In this document: one piece after another, positions 55,296 through 64,000 of the stretch
Layout: every line of letters starts with the position of its first letter
How positions within the stretch are numbered: the stretch's first letter is position 1
Assembly (NCBI GenBank): GCA_036873135.1
Contig: JAPTYO010000005.1
Location: 5,062,166-5,126,165, forward strand
Origin: Clarkia xantiana subsp. parviflora
Lineage: Eukaryota; Streptophyta; Magnoliopsida; Myrtales; Onagraceae
Reading direction: 5' to 3'
Length of the DNA: 64,000 nt
Notes under the pieces: generated by a model
Databases searched by the model: none
Seen by the model: only the letters and a program-made list of their open reading frames with translations
What the model was told of the DNA's origin: nothing
Program-made: the position numbers and the translations under genes

Positions 55296-56204
55296 TCATA
55301 GGTCGTCAACATGATTGCGCCTTTTGGTTGACTTCACGACCATGTCATCCACGTATGCCTCCATTTTGGTTCCGATTAGATCGCCGAAGATGGTATTGAC
55401 CATTCGCTGATATGTTGCTCCTGCATTGATTAGGCCGAATGGCATCACCGTGTAGTTGTATATTTCGCTATCTGCATAGAATGCAGTATGCGGTGCATCA
55501 TCTTTGAACATCGGGATCTGGTTGTATCCTGAGTATGCATCCATTACAGACATTAATTCATGGTCGGCGGTGGCATCGACTAGTTGGTCGATTCTTGGAA
55601 GAGGATATGAATCCTTGGGGCATGCGTTGTTGAGATCTCTGTAATCGATGCACATTCTTAACTTGCCACTTGATTTAGGTACCAACACCGGGTTTGCCAC
55701 CCATGTTTGGTATCTTGATTCTTCAATGAATCCTGCGTCAAGCAGTTTTCCCACTTCTTCTCTGATTGCCAGCTTCTTGTTGCCCCCGAGGGGTCGAAGT
55801 TTCTGGGCTATTGCTCGAGTTCCTGGCTTGATGTTGAGCTTATGGGAAATGACGTCTGCGCTTATTCCGGGCATATCGCTTGGTGACCATGCGAATAGCT
55901 CTTTGTACTCTTTGAGGAGTGCTGTGATTTCTATCACTTCATCTTCTGACAGGGATGCTCCGATTTGGACCATTCTGTCTGGCTCTTCGATCTTTATTTG
56001 TTTTAACTCTTCAACTGGGGCCGATCGGGCACGACCTTCTCTTGGATCATCATCAATGATGGGAATGTCATCCTTGTCTGGCTTGACATTATTTTGGATT
56101 GCCACATTGTAACAATCCTTTGATAATAGTTGGTTTCCTTTGACTTCACCGATTCCGGCTGCAGTTGGGAATTTTATCTTCTGGTGTGCCGTGGATGGCA
56201 CCAT
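55296..56204 (-). pseudogene. Gypsy3 reverse transcriptase core
   Basis: 302 codons open on the minus strand. Residues 1-120 are the protease-RT linker (EELKQIKIEEPDRMVQIGAS, FAWSPSDMPGISADVISHKL). RT motifs follow: VPKSSGKLRMCIDYRDLN at 175-192, LMSVMDAYSGYNQIPM at 217-232, YTVMPFGLINAGATYQRMVN at 251-270, and the catalytic EAYVDDMVVKS at 282-292. TAG at 56205 upstream (after YATMNA) and TGA at 55293 downstream (after HVDDL) interrupt the polyprotein. RT copies element RNA to DNA in the cytoplasmic particle. The core itself is intact. Confidence 0.93.
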
Positions 56205-56831
56205 TCCCTACGCATTCATGGTTGCATATCCTAAGATACCATTGTACGCGTCAAGTTTTTGTACTACCACAAATGGTACTGCAATTTGGAGGCGTGAATT
56301 GCCCTCTCCCAGTAAAACTGGCAGTGTTATGGACCCCAATGGGTAACTTGCATCTTCCATGAATCCCACTAAGGGTGAATTCATTCTGTTGACTTCCTTT
56401 TTTATCCCCAGAGCTAGGATGACGTCTTTTGTGATGATGTTGGGCGAACTTCCTCCATCGACCAAGATACGCTTTATGTCCATGCCATCGATTGTCATGG
56501 TTATGACTAAGGCGTCATTATGCGGAAATGTTATATGCGTCTTGTCTTCTGAAGAAAAGCCAATGGCGTTTTCTGGGACAACGTTTCCTTGCTGGCTGCC
56601 TCTGGGCTCATGGATCATCAGGGAAGCGTATATTTCTCTTTCGTATGATGTTTCGCCTCCTGCTCCAAAGCCTCCATGTATCACGTGGATGCCTGGAAAT
56701 TTTGGGCCGTGCTGTGCGGATGGCACACTGCCTGCTGGCACGGGAGACATTATGGACCTTTTAAGACGTCTAAAGCGCTTCCTGGTTTTTGACGGATTAG
56801 CCTTAGTGAGAGCGTTGTGATCACTCGTCAT
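56205..56831 (-). pseudogene. Gypsy3 protease with gag deleted
   Basis: 207 codons on the minus strand, starting 32 bases after the primer site. Residues 1-30 (MTSDHNALTKANPSKTRKRF) look like a Gag start plus basic linker. By about residue 48 the Tat linker IHVIHGGFGAGGETSYEREI begins, matching INMIHGGVASGG in Gypsy2, where some 680 residues of Gag come first. So the capsid domain and zinc knuckle are gone while the frame is kept. The protease follows: HNDALVITMTIDGMDIKRIL, VDGGSSPNII (active site, residues 139-148), YPLGSITLPVLLGEG, AYNGILGYATMNA, then TAG. Gag would have to come from another element. Confidence 0.88.
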
Positions 56832-56862
56832 GACTTTGCGGTACGGTAGCTTTTGTTTGAAT

Positions 56863-56878
56863 CACGTAGACGGCGCCA
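56863..56878 (-). other. Gypsy3 primer binding site
   Basis: On the minus strand TGGCGCCGTCTACGTG, one base after the LTR end. Same type as in Gypsy2 with changes in the last bases. Confidence 0.88.
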
Positions 56879-56879
56879 A

Positions 56880-57624
56880 TGTTGCGTCCGGGATGAACTG
56901 GGTCGTGGGGACGCGTCTGTTCGTATGGTTGTGCGGGTTTTCGGGTTGTAACCCTTCGTCTGAAAGAGGTTTGTGCCACTGACGAGTGTTCGGTTGATTC
57001 CCGGAAAGGTCTTTGTCTCAAAGCGCGGTTGTGTCTCAGGAGGACGTCTGAGTCTCAGAAGGCGGTGGTCTGTGCACAAATCCGGATGTCTGGGCGACGA
57101 TTCCTGCACAAAGGACCGTTGCTAGCACGGAGAGGGGGGTGGTGCTAGCGGAGCCCTCTCTGAAGCTTAAGTCACTATAGGGCTAAAAGAGTAATTCTAG
57201 AGAGAGAAAATATTTCTAGAGAGAAGTCAGAGCTCAAAATACCAAAGTTGGGAAAATGAGAGGATGTGTGAAAATGGGTGGCCAAGGTCTCCTATTTATA
57301 GGCTTCCTTGAGACCGGACCCGGTTTTAAAGCGGTTGATGACGGTCCAAAAGCAAGCGGTAACCGTCATCATCATTGGAAATATGCGAACTTGACTTCCC
57401 TTCATGTAACAGTAATCGCGTAAATGGTAATCGCGCAATACCCGTAGTGCAATCCGGACGTCCTGATTGCATTGCAATCCGGAGGTCCGGTCCGGATGTG
57501 CGTAAATGCACTTCCGGACCGTTTCTAACCCTTGGGAGACGTTTTTCAAGTTATGATGTGATTTTCGGCGTGTTTGCGAGGCCCGAAACGTAAATACGAA
57601 CTCGAATTGGACACATATCCATCA
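56880..57624 (-). mobile_element. Gypsy3 5' LTR (745 bp)
   Basis: Near-identical to 47127-47792 except for the segment about 57460-57590, where a hairpin block of about 50 bp is replaced by about 130 bp holding two other hairpins (GGTCCGGATGTGC with GCACTTCCGGACC is one). Followed by GTCTT at 57625-57629. Confidence 0.93.
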
Positions 57625-57629
57625 GTCTT
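57625..57629 (+). other. Target-site duplication of Gypsy3, right (GTCTT)
   Basis: Matches 47122-47126. Confidence 0.92.
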
Positions 57630-58897
57630 GGTCACAGTTTCGGTTACGAACCTCACCAAATGAGTATTAAGACCGCATCCCTCCTCGGAAACCCGGAAGA
57701 AGAGATCTACATGGAGAAACCAGAGGGTTCCATTACCCCTGGTGAAGAACGTAAAGTTTATAAACTTCAAAGATCCATTTACGGTCTTAAATGGTCGTTA
57801 CGGCAATGGTACCGCGGATTCCACGAGGAAATCGCAGGAAACGTATCTGTGAGTTTATCACAAGGATCAATGCGTGTATTATAAGACCTCCGGGTCTAAG
57901 TATGTCATCTTAACCTTATGTATGGACGACATACTTATTGCTGTAAACGACATGAGATTTGTGAATAAGTTAAAGTCCTTGTTGGCATCTGTATTTGAGA
58001 TGAAAGACATTGGAGAGGCCACGTATATCTTAGGCATTGAGACTGCCAGAGATCGGGCTACCCGGAAATCATGTCTATCTCGAGAAACTTACATCAACAA
58101 ATTGTTGAAAAGATTCAGATTGCAGAATGCCAAAATCTGTGGAAACACCAATGTTGTTTGGGTGCGCACTGTCAAAACGTGACGACCCCAAGAACCTGGC
58201 AGAGCTTAAATAGATAAAGGGTACATGATGTTTTAGCATGGTCGGTAGTTTGTTCTACGCCATGCAATGCACCCGTCCGGTTATCTATTACACCGTAGGC
58301 ATAGTAGCACGTTTCCTATCAGATCCTGGCCATCAACATTTAAATACTATAAAACGAGGAACTCGTTATCCGAAAAGGTACTGCCGACTACGAACTGTTC
58401 TATGAGGGCAGGAAGTTAGAATTGACCGATTACATTGAATCCGACCGTGGTGGCGATCCAGATGATCGTAAATCCACCACAGGAGGAGCACTCCTCCTTG
58501 CTAATGCCGCCATTTCATGGACGAGCAAGAAGCAAACCTAAGTCGCGTTGTCCACAATGGAATCAGAATTCGTAACTTTCTCTAAGAATGCACAGGGAGT
58601 GGTCTGGCTCAAAAGGCTTCTAACTCCACTGCTTGGTGGTGATGTTGAGAATAAACATGTGAAGGTCTTCTCTGACAGTCAAGTAGCCATTGCGGCATTT
58701 AAGAATCCGAAGTACCATAGTAGGACCAAACACATTGATGAGAAATAATTTCTTGCTAAATTTTAATGGTAGTAGAAAATATAATCACTATGGAATACTT
58801 GTCCACCAATAATTTGGTAACGGACCCATTAACAAAACCACTACGCAGGGAGATATTCAAAAAGCATGAAAAACTGCTTGGATTGCGTAGGGTTTAG
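57630..58897 (+). pseudogene. Copia element E reverse transcriptase (rest) and RNase H
   Basis: RT continues after Gypsy3: EEEIYMEKPEGSITPGEER, VYKLQRSIYGLKWSLRQWY, RGFHEEIAGN, a frame break near 57850, then GSKYVILTLCMDDILIAVND. The catalytic box is CMDD, with tyrosine lost and both aspartates kept. FEMKDIGEATYILGIE and INKLLKRFRLQNAK follow, and the frame is lost near 58140. RNase H is recognisable from about 58420 in pieces (GGDPDDRKSTTGG, STMESEFVTFSKNAQGVV, FSDSQVAIAAFKNPKY). Pol ends at LGLRRV with TAG at 58895. Same family as elements B and C, and more decayed. Confidence 0.86.
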
Positions 58898-59290
58898 AAA
58901 TGGCATATATCTGTGATAACATTTTGATATTAGAAAGTTACATTTTGTAAGCGAAATAATTGCAACTGAGTTTATGATCAATCGACGTCATAATGTTTTG
59001 ATTACATCAGATTTACGGTCTATAAACTAATTCGTAGGAGGACGCAATCCTCTGCCTAACTATGTCGAATGTGGGCCTTACCTAGTCAACAAGGTACGGT
59101 AGTCTTGCGGTGGAGGGAGGCCTCTACCAAGCAAGATTGTCTAAGAGTCAGGGGGATAAACCTGATTAAGCAAGACGATTATCTAGTTTCGAAGTAACTC
59201 GACATGATCTTCGTTTTGTATATCGCCGTGAAGAACTTCGTTCATCATTTGACCACATTCTGGGCCAGATGAGAATCTGTGATAGCATCA
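58898..59290 (+). mobile_element. Copia element E 3' UTR, truncated
   Basis: Matches 5244-5640 and 10334-10730 (GATCTTCGTTTTGTATATCG, CCACATTCTGGGCCAGATGA). It ends near AATCTGTGATAGCATCA, where inverted integrase-tail sequence of element D begins. No polypurine tract or LTR follows. Confidence 0.75.
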
Positions 59291-59299
59291 CTGACATAT

Positions 59300-59460
59300 C
59301 CATTTCCTGTCATCTCATATGGTGTCGTGTCTACCGATTTTGAAGGAACAAGGTTTACTACATTAGTCGCTGTCAACAACGCATCATCCTTAAAGAAGAT
59401 CGGAAGTTGAGTTTGCGACATCATGGTCCTAACCATGTCGAAGAAGTGTATGATTAAGAC
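59300..59460 (-). pseudogene. Copia element D integrase tail
   Basis: Minus strand: MVRTMMSQTQLPIFFKDDAL, LLTATNVVNLVPSKSVDTTP, YE. Matches elements B and C at the same point after the spacer. Nothing of RT follows. Confidence 0.75.
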
Positions 59461-60290
59461 GCTTTGCCTTACCGTATCTGTAATGGCGTATTAGGGATTT
59501 TTGTTTAACGGAAATCTCCACTTTCATTGCATACTCATTCCAGAGGTTTTGTCTACCTCTGATCGTACATCAGGTTCTCACGTTCTTCTCGAATTTATTC
59601 TCCACGAGAAATTACATGAGTAAGTCCGAAATGGATATTTGCAAATGAAAGTTCATTTCAAGCTTCAAATCAAATACTTCTCATTAAATTTGTACTTCAA
59701 ATCGATGTATCCGGTCTGTCGAGGGACACAGGCGCTATGTACGTGACACATAGGTGTTACCCATGATGTAATCGTTTTGTTTCCAAAATTTAGTTGAATT
59801 TAGTCGGTTTCCCACATGTTCGTTGTCACGATTTAATTATTTCATGGAGTACTAACAATGAATTATAACTAAATTGTTTGTTTTAGTTATGCAATTGATG
59901 GGTTGTCAATAAATTGGAGTATGTGTGTTCGTTTCTTTTATTCGGCCATTTTTCCTAGCCGAAATTTTGGTTCTTAATCCGTATATTCGAATTTCATTCG
60001 GATAGATCCATTTGACCGGGTCGATAGATTGATAAGTAAATTGTACTTCGAATCGAATTGTACTCGGCCTTAATAACAATTACTTTATTTAATTATCCGA
60101 AACATAAATAACCAAAATCATCAATTCAAATGAACGGTGAAAGATGAAACGATAATGATAAGGTTCTTGATCTGAAGGTCCTATGTTCGATCCACGCTCA
60201 TCGCACAGATATTCGAGAACTCTGAGTCATGCCGAACACCACATCTGAACAAATTCACGAGCGAATCACATCAGATGATATGTGTCAGAA
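59461..60290 (-). mobile_element. Copia element D non-coding spacer
   Basis: Reverse complement of the spacer in B and C (AATTACATGAGTAAG, GGTGTTACCCATGATG, TCGATGTATCC). No reading frame. Confidence 0.7.
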
Positions 60291-61022
60291 TAAAACCTTT
60301 TACAGCTTTATATACATGACATACGAGGCGTACTTGAGACGCACTTTATCAACGGTTCTTTGAGCCACCAGATATTCGTTTAGGACTTTTGTGGTCCGGT
60401 TCTTTCCATGATATACGAAATCACAGTAGACTTCCCTCGATGTCATGTGGTAATTTTTTAAGTTGGTTTCCCTTTTTCCCTGGTTACTGCACTTGAATAG
60501 ACTCATGGTATACATAATTGATTCAATCAAGTAAGTGAGCCCGATCATCGTCAAAAAAATATGAAATGGGATACCTCTTCAATTGAGAAATAATCTCCTC
60601 CATGTTGACCTTTCATGCTGAAGGTCTTGAGCGGCTTTTACACCAGCATCCATGGAGAGAACATCATCATTCTCAACCAAAACATTTCTAGCTTCAGCGG
60701 CCTTGCCTCCACTGAAGCGGATTCTAATGAGACACCAAAGTTGTAATGTCGTGTTGTTGCAATTGAATTTTTCTTCAACCCCTTTATAAAAGGTTGAAAA
60801 TATCACCACAAAATCATCAAAGAACCTACTCCAATGATTGGGAAATGGATTATCACATTCATCTGTCATCATCAAAGTAATACTGACTACCACATTTATC
60901 CATAGGTGTCCTCTCCGCTCTCTGAATCACAACAGAGAGGAATTTAACACATACTCCTTCCATTCATCATATCACAAACCATCAAGATTGTGAGGAATAT
61001 AGAAATGCAGTTTATCAGCCAT
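60291..61022 (-). pseudogene. Copia element D gag, heavily broken
   Basis: ATG on the minus strand at 61022 follows the leader. MADKLHFYIPHNLDGL matches MAGRVSFYTPFNLDGV of element C, then stops and shifts occur. Another frame (60893-60579) keeps GGKAAEARNVLVENDDVLSM and DAGVKAAQDL, also found in C. This is the C/D type of Gag and has no visible zinc knuckle. Confidence 0.6.
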
Positions 61023-62626
61023 ATAAATTCAGACATTGACAAACTATGCGACAATCAGGGAGACAATTTAAAACATTTTGAAAAAGAATTGCTTACATCG
61101 GATATCTATGAGATATAAGGCGACAAACAATGATTCCTCAGTCATCTAGCCAACCCGACCACCATTAAACCAATAGGAGGCAGTGAAAGAGTTCACGCTG
61201 CGGACGTCTCCTTTCTAATACGCCGCACTTTTTAAAATTGTTCTGAGGATTTCTCATGCAAGCATACATAATTCTACTACACAAGTAAATTATCATACGC
61301 AGACATATCCAAGAAACTATCATATATACGCATCACGCGTAATCACACCACATCAATCATGCATATTTGGCGACTGAATTTCACTTTTAAATATTTGGGG
61401 CTGACTTGCAATTCATGTTATCAATCATTCATGCGAACTTCTAGACATGGGTCCTAATCAAGATCACTCAGCAAAGCATGTCTATCCTAGTGCGCAATTC
61501 ATTAATTGAAAATAAGGCTCCGCCCCAACATGCAATATCCAGCTAACTTGACTTAGTCAAGACGCAATTCTAATCATACTTTTATATCAGCATATATGAC
61601 AATTGAAATTCAGCCCACAAAATGATTCAGTCCCATAATCATGTATTTCCGAGATCCATCCCCATAATCGAAACTAGGCATCAAGTTTGAATAAAATGTA
61701 AAAATATCAAACCAGTTTGCGCTGTGTTGGTAATTTTAAAGTTCGAAAACATTTAGATTTTAAAATTTGACCAACCTATTTTGAGTTGAATCGGGTCGGT
61801 CCGATAATTCTGGTCCGGTTCAGTCAAATTTGGTCTGAACGGTCCAGTCCGGTTAAACCGGTTCGGTTCAAGTAGGTAATTCGGTTCGGTTCTTCACGAA
61901 AACCGGGTCGGTTTGGTTCGACCCATTATTGTACCCGGTTCGGCCCGACCCGGTTGGACCAGCAGAACCCGACCCGGCTGGACCGGTTCGGGTTCCAGTG
62001 GTTATCCGGGTCAGTCGATCCGACCCGGATGTGCGAATTGGACCTGCCCATTTACCCTATTAGGTTCGGCCGAAATAAGATTTATGGGCTAAGTAGGGTT
62101 TTAAAATCCACTAAAAACTTAACTTAGCCACCAAGTAATATTAACTATAAATATAGATTCCAAATATATTTGCACAATATATATATGTAAATCGGCCAAC
62201 ACATATATATGCATATTTATTTATTTATTGTCAAGATTCTATATTAGGGATATAAATGTATCAACAATATATTTTCTCAATCTTAGGCAACTAATATTTA
62301 TCAATAATATGTAACATCCCTAAAATCATGTTAGAATATATCAATAATTAACGACACAATTATCTTGTGAACCTAACCCAAAAATTCGGCCAAATACGTT
62401 ACATGAAGGGGTCGAAATATTAAAAAATATGACATGTAATTTTCGGCAAAAAACAAAAAATTTAGGGTTAAAGGTCAAATTTCTAGATCAAAATTTACTA
62501 AGATCAATAATCAAATGTTTAATTTTGATAAAGATCATGTTCTTCTTGAAGATCATGAACATCAAGTTTTACTAAAAATTCGAATTCATGAACTATCAGT
62601 TTTACCTAAAACTCAAGATCACCAAT
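61023..62626 (-). mobile_element. Copia element D leader
   Basis: Reverse complement of the leader type at 1-1489, including the GGCTCCGCCCCAACATGCA block (61510) and the inverted ACCGAACC-type array (61795-62070). It ends at the TRIM. Confidence 0.8.
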
Positions 62627-62813
62627 TGTAATACCCCATATGCTTGTGTACCACATCGAATGGAAATAAAAAATTTGGAGCCTTAATAAGCCAGAGGGGT
62701 ACTACTCAAGTTCAACAGGAATTCCTCATTTTCTAGGCCCAAGTGAGGACAACGGGCTTAGTTAGGCTGGGTTCAGCTAAGTGGGTACAGTCTCTCAGGC
62801 TTAGGACGTGACA
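62627..62813 (+). repeat. TRIM 5' LTR
   Basis: 187 bp, TG to CA ends; matches 62958-63144. Confidence 0.9.
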
Positions 62814-62816
62814 TAA

Positions 62817-62829
62817 TGGTATCAGAGCC
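62817..62829 (+). other. TRIM primer binding site
   Basis: TGGTATCAGAGCC, complementary to plant initiator tRNA-Met. Confidence 0.92.
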
Positions 62830-62957
62830 GACCCCGGATCGTGATCGGGCTCGCGGACCAAGGGCTATTGACCCCCGGAGTTCCGATCACCTACTGGGGG
62901 CAAACGATTCTGGTTTTGGCTGCGACGAGGACGTCACGCGCATTAAGGGGGGTAGAT

Positions 62958-63144
62958 TGTAATACCCCATATGCTTGTGTACCACATCGGTTGGAAATCA
63001 GAAATATGGAGCCTTAATAAGCCAAAGGGGTACTACTCAAGTTCAACACGAATTCCTCATTTTCTAGGCCCAAGTGAGGACAACGAGCTTAGTTAGGCTG
63101 GGTTGGGCTAAGTGGGAACAGTTGCTCAGGCTTAGGGCATGACA
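62958..63144 (+). repeat. TRIM 3' LTR
   Basis: 187 bp, starts after AAGGGGGGTAGAT; matches 62627-62813. Confidence 0.9.
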
Positions 63145-64000
63145 GATGATGTGGCTAATAATGTTTGTGAAGGACGCTGGAGCTAGATCGATGAATATGA
63201 TGACGTAAGGACATGTACATGGAAACAAGAGCCACATTGTTATGTTATAGGGAAGATCCTGGAGTAAATTCTAAATAAATGTGTTTCACGTAGAGGATCA
63301 AAGCTATAAATTTTGGACGGATCGTAGGAAATGTTATCAAGTTTTATAGAGCTCAAGGTGCAATAAATCATGGACGAAATTTATTGTAAGAATGTCGACG
63401 ACTATGGAAGTTGAAATGGAGAATGGCTTCTTAGGAACTTAAAGTCATAACAAGTTAAGGATCGCCACGTTATTGGACATTGATATTTCAAGACGCTCAA
63501 TCTTATAAATATGGACGGAGACTCCAACTAAGAGATAGAGTTTACCCGAATAGAGAGTCCATCATTTTTGAGTTGGAAGGGTTGTTTAATAAACAACAAA
63601 CTAAAATGGAAGTATATATACGACTCATATCCGAGCAAATGAAAATTTCTTAAATTGTCAAGGTCGGAGTTATAAACCTACTGGGAATGAGTTGATACAG
63701 TGTCTTCTTAACATGATAGGGTGGTAGTTGATAGATAGTCACTATCTCAATCGCTACAAAAAGGAAGAAACGAGATATTCGAATGCGAAAACTCGAAATG
63801 CATTTTATGAAGGGAGGAGGAACCATTGTGATGCGAATGATGGAGTTTGATAATTATGAAATTCGCTACATGGGAGTCTAAAGATGATTGTTTTACAAAA
63901 ACAACGGACCATTCAACAAGTAGAAATAATATGGATTAAGTGAGCTTGATCCAGTATGATTAAGTGACCACTACTTACTGAGTTGCTCCTCAGCAACTTA
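63145..64000. other. No recognised feature
   Basis: Moderately AT-rich, without a long frame, repeat unit or known motif, and without visible similarity to the rest of the window. It may be the host sequence or another element in which the TRIM sits. Confidence 0.5.

Larger units (their letters stand above)
47127..57624 (-). mobile_element. Gypsy3: Tat-lineage element with pol but no gag
   Basis: LTRs 47127-47792 and 56880-57624 with a GTCTT target duplication. On the minus strand: LTR, primer site, short leader peptide fused to protease, RT, gypsy RNase H, second RNase H, integrase, 66-bp repeats, antisense multi-exon gene, polypurine tract, LTR. The two RNase H domains and the VDGGSS protease place it in the Tat lineage. 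Pol has four in-frame stops. Confidence 0.92.
31453..59290 (+). mobile_element. Copia element E (plus strand), split by Gypsy2 and Gypsy3
   Basis: Order: 5' LTR, primer site, leader, gag, spacer, integrase-tail/linker remnant, RT, RNase H and 3' UTR. Gypsy2 interrupts the leader at 33171-43205. Gypsy3 interrupts RT at 47127-57624 with a GTCTT target duplication on both sides. No 3' LTR is found. The 3' UTR runs into the inverted integrase tail of element D near 59290. Confidence 0.82.
59291..62626 (-). mobile_element. Copia element D (minus strand): integrase tail, spacer, gag, leader
   Basis: Reverse complement order of leader, gag, spacer and integrase tail, as in element C. Both ends are cut: on the left at the 3' UTR of element E, on the right by the TRIM at 62627, beyond which no LTR or primer site of this element is seen. 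Confidence 0.75.
62627..63144 (+). mobile_element. TRIM (miniature LTR retrotransposon), 518 bp
   Basis: Two 187-bp LTRs (62627-62813 and 62958-63144), each starting TGTAATACCCCATATGCTTG and ending in GACA, enclose 144 bp without a frame. The primer site TGGTATCAGAGCC (62817-62829) follows the first LTR by three bases. A polypurine tract AAGGGGGGTAGA precedes the second. TRIMs are non-autonomous and copied by proteins of other elements. The LTRs differ at roughly a dozen positions, so insertion was not recent. No target duplication is visible (CCAAT left, GATGA right). No 5S-like sequence of the Cassandra type is present. Confidence 0.88.

Noticed and set aside
55648..56820. Plus-strand frames of 150 codons over Gypsy3 protease and RT
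   Set aside because: Antisense shadows of protease and RT, which carry clear catalytic motifs.
62627..63144. Cassandra-type TRIM with a 5S rRNA-like segment
   Set aside because: No 5S box A, IE or box C-like sequence is found in the 187-bp LTRs.
63145..64000. Possible host gene at the right edge
   Set aside because: No frame over 60 codons, no splice pattern and no known motif; left unassigned.

Overview
This window looks like repeat-dense nuclear DNA of a flowering plant. The evidence is copia-type and Tat-type Ty3/gypsy retrotransposons with plant-style primer sites (TGGTATCAGAGC for copia, TGGCGCCGTCTG for Tat), a CACTA-type DNA transposon, a 518-bp TRIM, long AT runs and GT-AG introns. 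I see no intact host gene, no rRNA or tRNA gene and no CRISPR. Almost every coding stretch is a retrotransposon gene, mostly broken by stops and frameshifts. The species cannot be named from the sequence.

Layout. 1-12031: plus-strand copia remnants. They comprise a long non-coding leader, a tandemly duplicated gag-protease-LTR unit, an RT/RNase H remnant, an LTR, a second copia body (gag, spacer, integrase tail, RT, RNase H) and a last LTR. 12044-15471: a CACTA-like element with a GC-rich core. 15472-17688: decayed gypsy and copia scraps. 17689-31264: a minus-strand copia split by a coding-poor Tat-like element (about 18511-25420). 31453-59290: a plus-strand copia that received two minus-strand Tat elements, Gypsy2 (33171-43205, in the leader) and Gypsy3 (47127-57624, in the RT, target duplication GTCTT). 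59291-62626: the body of another minus-strand copia. 62627-63144: a TRIM. 63145-64000: nothing recognised.

How the parts relate. Gypsy2 has gag, protease and a second gag-like module but no RT, RNase H or integrase. Gypsy3 has protease, RT, two RNase H domains and integrase but no gag. Both carry on the opposite strand a multi-exon reading frame with GT-AG introns and a coiled-coil end. In Gypsy3 it lies just downstream of fifteen 19-bp repeats, each holding a WRKY W-box. The copia copies share LTR type, leader and a non-coding spacer where protease and integrase core should be, yet carry three unrelated gag sequences. Conserved non-coding parts with exchanged coding modules are the main unusual feature here.

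Inferred insertion order: copia elements first, then the Tat elements into them. Boundaries marked 'about' were placed by eye from comparison of copies inside the window.
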